NCBI GenBank assembly: GCA_003158365.1
Contig: PMIW01000015.1
Span: 1 to 8,556 of the forward strand
Source of the DNA: Ignavibacteriota bacterium
GTDB lineage: Bacteria; Bacteroidota; Ignavibacteria; Tepidaquicellales; Tepidaquicellaceae
Length of the DNA: 8,556 bases
Direction: 5' to 3'
Position 1 is the stretch's first letter. Every line of letters begins with the position of its first letter. The translations under genes were made by a program, and so were the position numbers. Below, piece after piece: positions 6,201-8,556 of the stretch. The notes under the pieces were generated by a model that was not told where the DNA came from, made no database searches, and was given only the letters and a program-made list of their open reading frames with translations.

Positions 6201-7075
6201 GCTATGAAATAGAATGGTCAAATAACAAGAAAGCAAACTCACTTATACTTGACATATACAAAAATTATTCATATAAGTGGAATGAGATTGAAGAAAAATA
6301 TAAGAGGTTAAAAGTAAAAGTCACACTTGGTGATGAACTTCCGACAGGCGTTGTAAAACTTGCTAAAGTTTACGTTGCAAAGAAGAGAAAATTATCCGTC
6401 GGTGATAAAATGGCAGGAAGACACGGAAATAAAGGTGTCGTTGCCAAGATAGTTCCGCCGGAAGATATGCCTTTCATGCCTGACGGCACACCGGTTGATA
6501 TAGTACTTAACCCTCTTGGTGTTCCTTCGAGAATGAATCTTGGTCAGCTTTATGAAACAGCACTCGGCTGGGTAGGCGAATTGCTTGGCGTTAAGTTTGC
6601 AACCCCGATTTTTGACGGTGCATCGGTTGACGAAATTCAGGAAGCACTCTATAAATGCGGATTACCAACTAACTCGAGAACGGATTTATATGATGGACGT
6701 TCGGGAAATAAATTCGACCAGCAGGTAACGGTAGGGTATATTTATATGCTCAAACTGTCTCACCTTGTTGACGATAAAATTCACGCTAGATCAATCGGAC
6801 CATATTCGTTGATTACACAACAGCCGCTTGGTGGTAAAGCCCAGTTTGGCGGCCAGAGGTTCGGAGAAATGGAATGCTGGGCATTACAGGGATACGGCGC
6901 GAGCCATATTCTTCAGGAAATGCTCACGGTTAAGAGTGATGATGTACAGGGCAGGAGCAAAGTATATGAGGCGATTATCAAAGGTGAAAATTTACCCGAA
7001 CCAAGTGTCCCTGAAGCTTTTAATGTTATATTAAAAGAATTACAGGGCTTATGTCTCGATATAAATATGGAATAA
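3233..7075 (+). CDS. rpoB: DNA-directed RNA polymerase subunit beta (1280 aa)
   Basis: RpoB is the second-largest core RNA polymerase subunit and forms one side of the active-site cleft. The product is complete at 1280 aa, shorter than E. coli (1342 aa). The protrusion and lobe occupy roughly the first 400 residues. The rifampicin-pocket region starts at FFGTSQLSQFMDQ (469-481), followed by THKRRISALGPGGL; Q477, D480, H490 and S495 match E. coli Q513, D516, H526 and S531, so the pocket looks wild-type and rifampicin-sensitive. The active-site proximal acidic pair is E783-D784 in GYNYEDA. The flap lies at about 800-904. A charged, coiled-coil-like insert covers about 907-1025. The DKMAGRHGNKG motif is at 1058-1068, and the C-terminal clamp with GGQRFGEMEC starts near 1206. 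An in-frame TAA directly precedes the ATG. No Shine-Dalgarno sequence is visible. Confidence 0.99.
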   Translation: MDLKGEILGLKAIHGKNNRLTFSKSDIHREPPDLLNVQLQSYKDFLQEDVPISKRKSLGLQKVFEDNFPITDSRETAVLEFIEYYIEKPPYSIIECQEQGLTYAVPVKVKLRLSTKPNAAAKEYNYSIEQDVYLGHLPNMTPRGSFIINGAERVIVSQLHRSPGVVFNESIHANGTKLYSARVIPYKGSWVEFTTDINELLYAYVDRKKKFYFSTLLRALNYTDKVKMLELFDLVEVAEISNKNYLDYVDRIVAENIVDKDTGDDLGITDGTHLTDELLVSILNSRIKTIVLLKENPTDGEKIIFNTIINDEEDTDTLLEKPLVELTAKEKKASMAFSDSEGESAKSYIEKLFFNPKKYDLGQVGRYKINRKLGLKIDEHKTVLTLEDIQAIINYIRELVDGKKEVDDIDHLGNRRVRTVNEQLSQQFALGLSRMTRTIREKMSIHDEENLTPSRLVSSRPITSALASFFGTSQLSQFMDQTNPLAEMTHKRRISALGPGGLSRERAGFEVRDVHYTHYGRLCPIETPEGPNIGLISSLCIHSRVNELGFIETPYRKVRNGKVTEEIEYLSADKEDAFIIAQANEPIDDKNFFENAKVKARFKGDFPIIAREDVDFMDVATNQIVSSAASLIPFLEHDDANRALMGSNMQRQAVPLLRPEAPIVGTGFEEIVARDSRSMITAEADGTVEYVSADKIIVKYNIKEDSEESLLSFEDKRTVEYKLVKFLRTNQDTSINQRPIVREGQKIKKGDILADGSSTQNGELALGRNILVAFMPWRGYNYEDAIVISEKVVAKDVFTSVHIEEFSLEVRDTKRGEEELTKEIPNVSEEATKDLDENGIVRIGAEVKEGDILIGKVTPKGETEPTPEEKLLRAIFGDKAGDVKDASLKAPPGLKGIVVNKKLFSRKTRDTESKKEEKRRIDKLEAERKRENKELNVKFAEKLGILLEGKESIGVRDNKGNLIIRSGVTFKRETFQNLTENSGYDFKDFSYEIEWSNNKKANSLILDIYKNYSYKWNEIEEKYKRLKVKVTLGDELPTGVVKLAKVYVAKKRKLSVGDKMAGRHGNKGVVAKIVPPEDMPFMPDGTPVDIVLNPLGVPSRMNLGQLYETALGWVGELLGVKFATPIFDGASVDEIQEALYKCGLPTNSRTDLYDGRSGNKFDQQVTVGYIYMLKLSHLVDDKIHARSIGPYSLITQQPLGGKAQFGGQRFGEMECWALQGYGASHILQEMLTVKSDDVQGRSKVYEAIIKGENLPEPSVPEAFNVILKELQGLCLDINME

Positions 7076-7131
7076 GATTTATATCGAAAACAAAATTAAA
7101 TTTAAATTAACCTTTAACTTTAAAAAATATT
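7076..7131 (+). other. rpoB-rpoC spacer carrying a near-copy of the rpoB-leader motif
   Basis: The spacer has 56 nt and is almost entirely A/T. It contains no hairpin followed by a T-run and no convincing promoter, so rpoB and rpoC are most likely co-transcribed. AACCTTTAACTTTAA (7109-7123) differs by a single missing C from the 16-base AACCTTTAACCTTTAA at 3158-3173 upstream of rpoB. It ends 8 nt before the rpoC ATG, in the region a ribosome would cover at initiation. Confidence 0.55.

Positions 7132-8556
<1,425 letters not shown>

Overview
This window is a core bacterial transcription/translation cluster, all on the + strand: the 3' end of a tRNA (probably tRNA-Trp), secE, nusG, rplK (L11), rplA (L1), rplJ (L10), rplL (L7/L12), rpoB and the first 475 codons of rpoC. 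The gene order is the classic conserved one. I see no mobile element, CRISPR array, defence gene, foreign-looking insert or credible gene on the - strand. I do not think the window contains a new multi-gene system; what is worth a second look lies in the non-coding spacers.

Organism: the DNA is moderately AT-rich, and seven of the eight start codons lack a convincing Shine-Dalgarno sequence and sit behind A/T-rich leaders, a habit typical of Bacteroidota and relatives. The RpoB N-terminus and the RpoC segment before the KGKQGRFRQNLLGKR block resemble the Bacteroidota/Chlorobi/Ignavibacteria (FCB) versions. RpoC reads VDYSG where, from memory, many Bacteroidota read VDYSA, so I lean towards Ignavibacteria or a neighbouring FCB lineage. 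This comes from recalled family features, not from a search.

Layout: 1-23 is the tRNA end, with no encoded CCA. secE (48-230) and nusG (240-866) are 9 nt apart, rplK follows after 10 nt and rplA after 29 nt. A 97-nt spacer (2034-2130) precedes rplJ and contains a long imperfect stem-loop, where an L10-type autoregulatory leader is expected. rplL follows after 39 nt and has the only good SD-like sequence. The 154-nt rplL-rpoB spacer (3079-3232) holds a 13-bp inverted repeat whose loop contains a sigma70-like promoter candidate, then T-rich tracts and CCTTTAA repeats. rpoB (3233-7075) and rpoC (7132 to the edge) are separated by 56 nt carrying a near-copy of the same CCTTTAAC motif. No gene-free stretch exceeds 300 bases.

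The genes together supply a SecYEG translocon subunit, the elongation factor NusG, the L1 stalk, the L11/L10/L12 GTPase-stimulating stalk, and the beta and beta' subunits of RNA polymerase. The ribosomal proteins are needed in larger amounts than RNA polymerase, which is the usual reason for a regulatory break between rplL and rpoB; the sequence here has plausible hardware for one.
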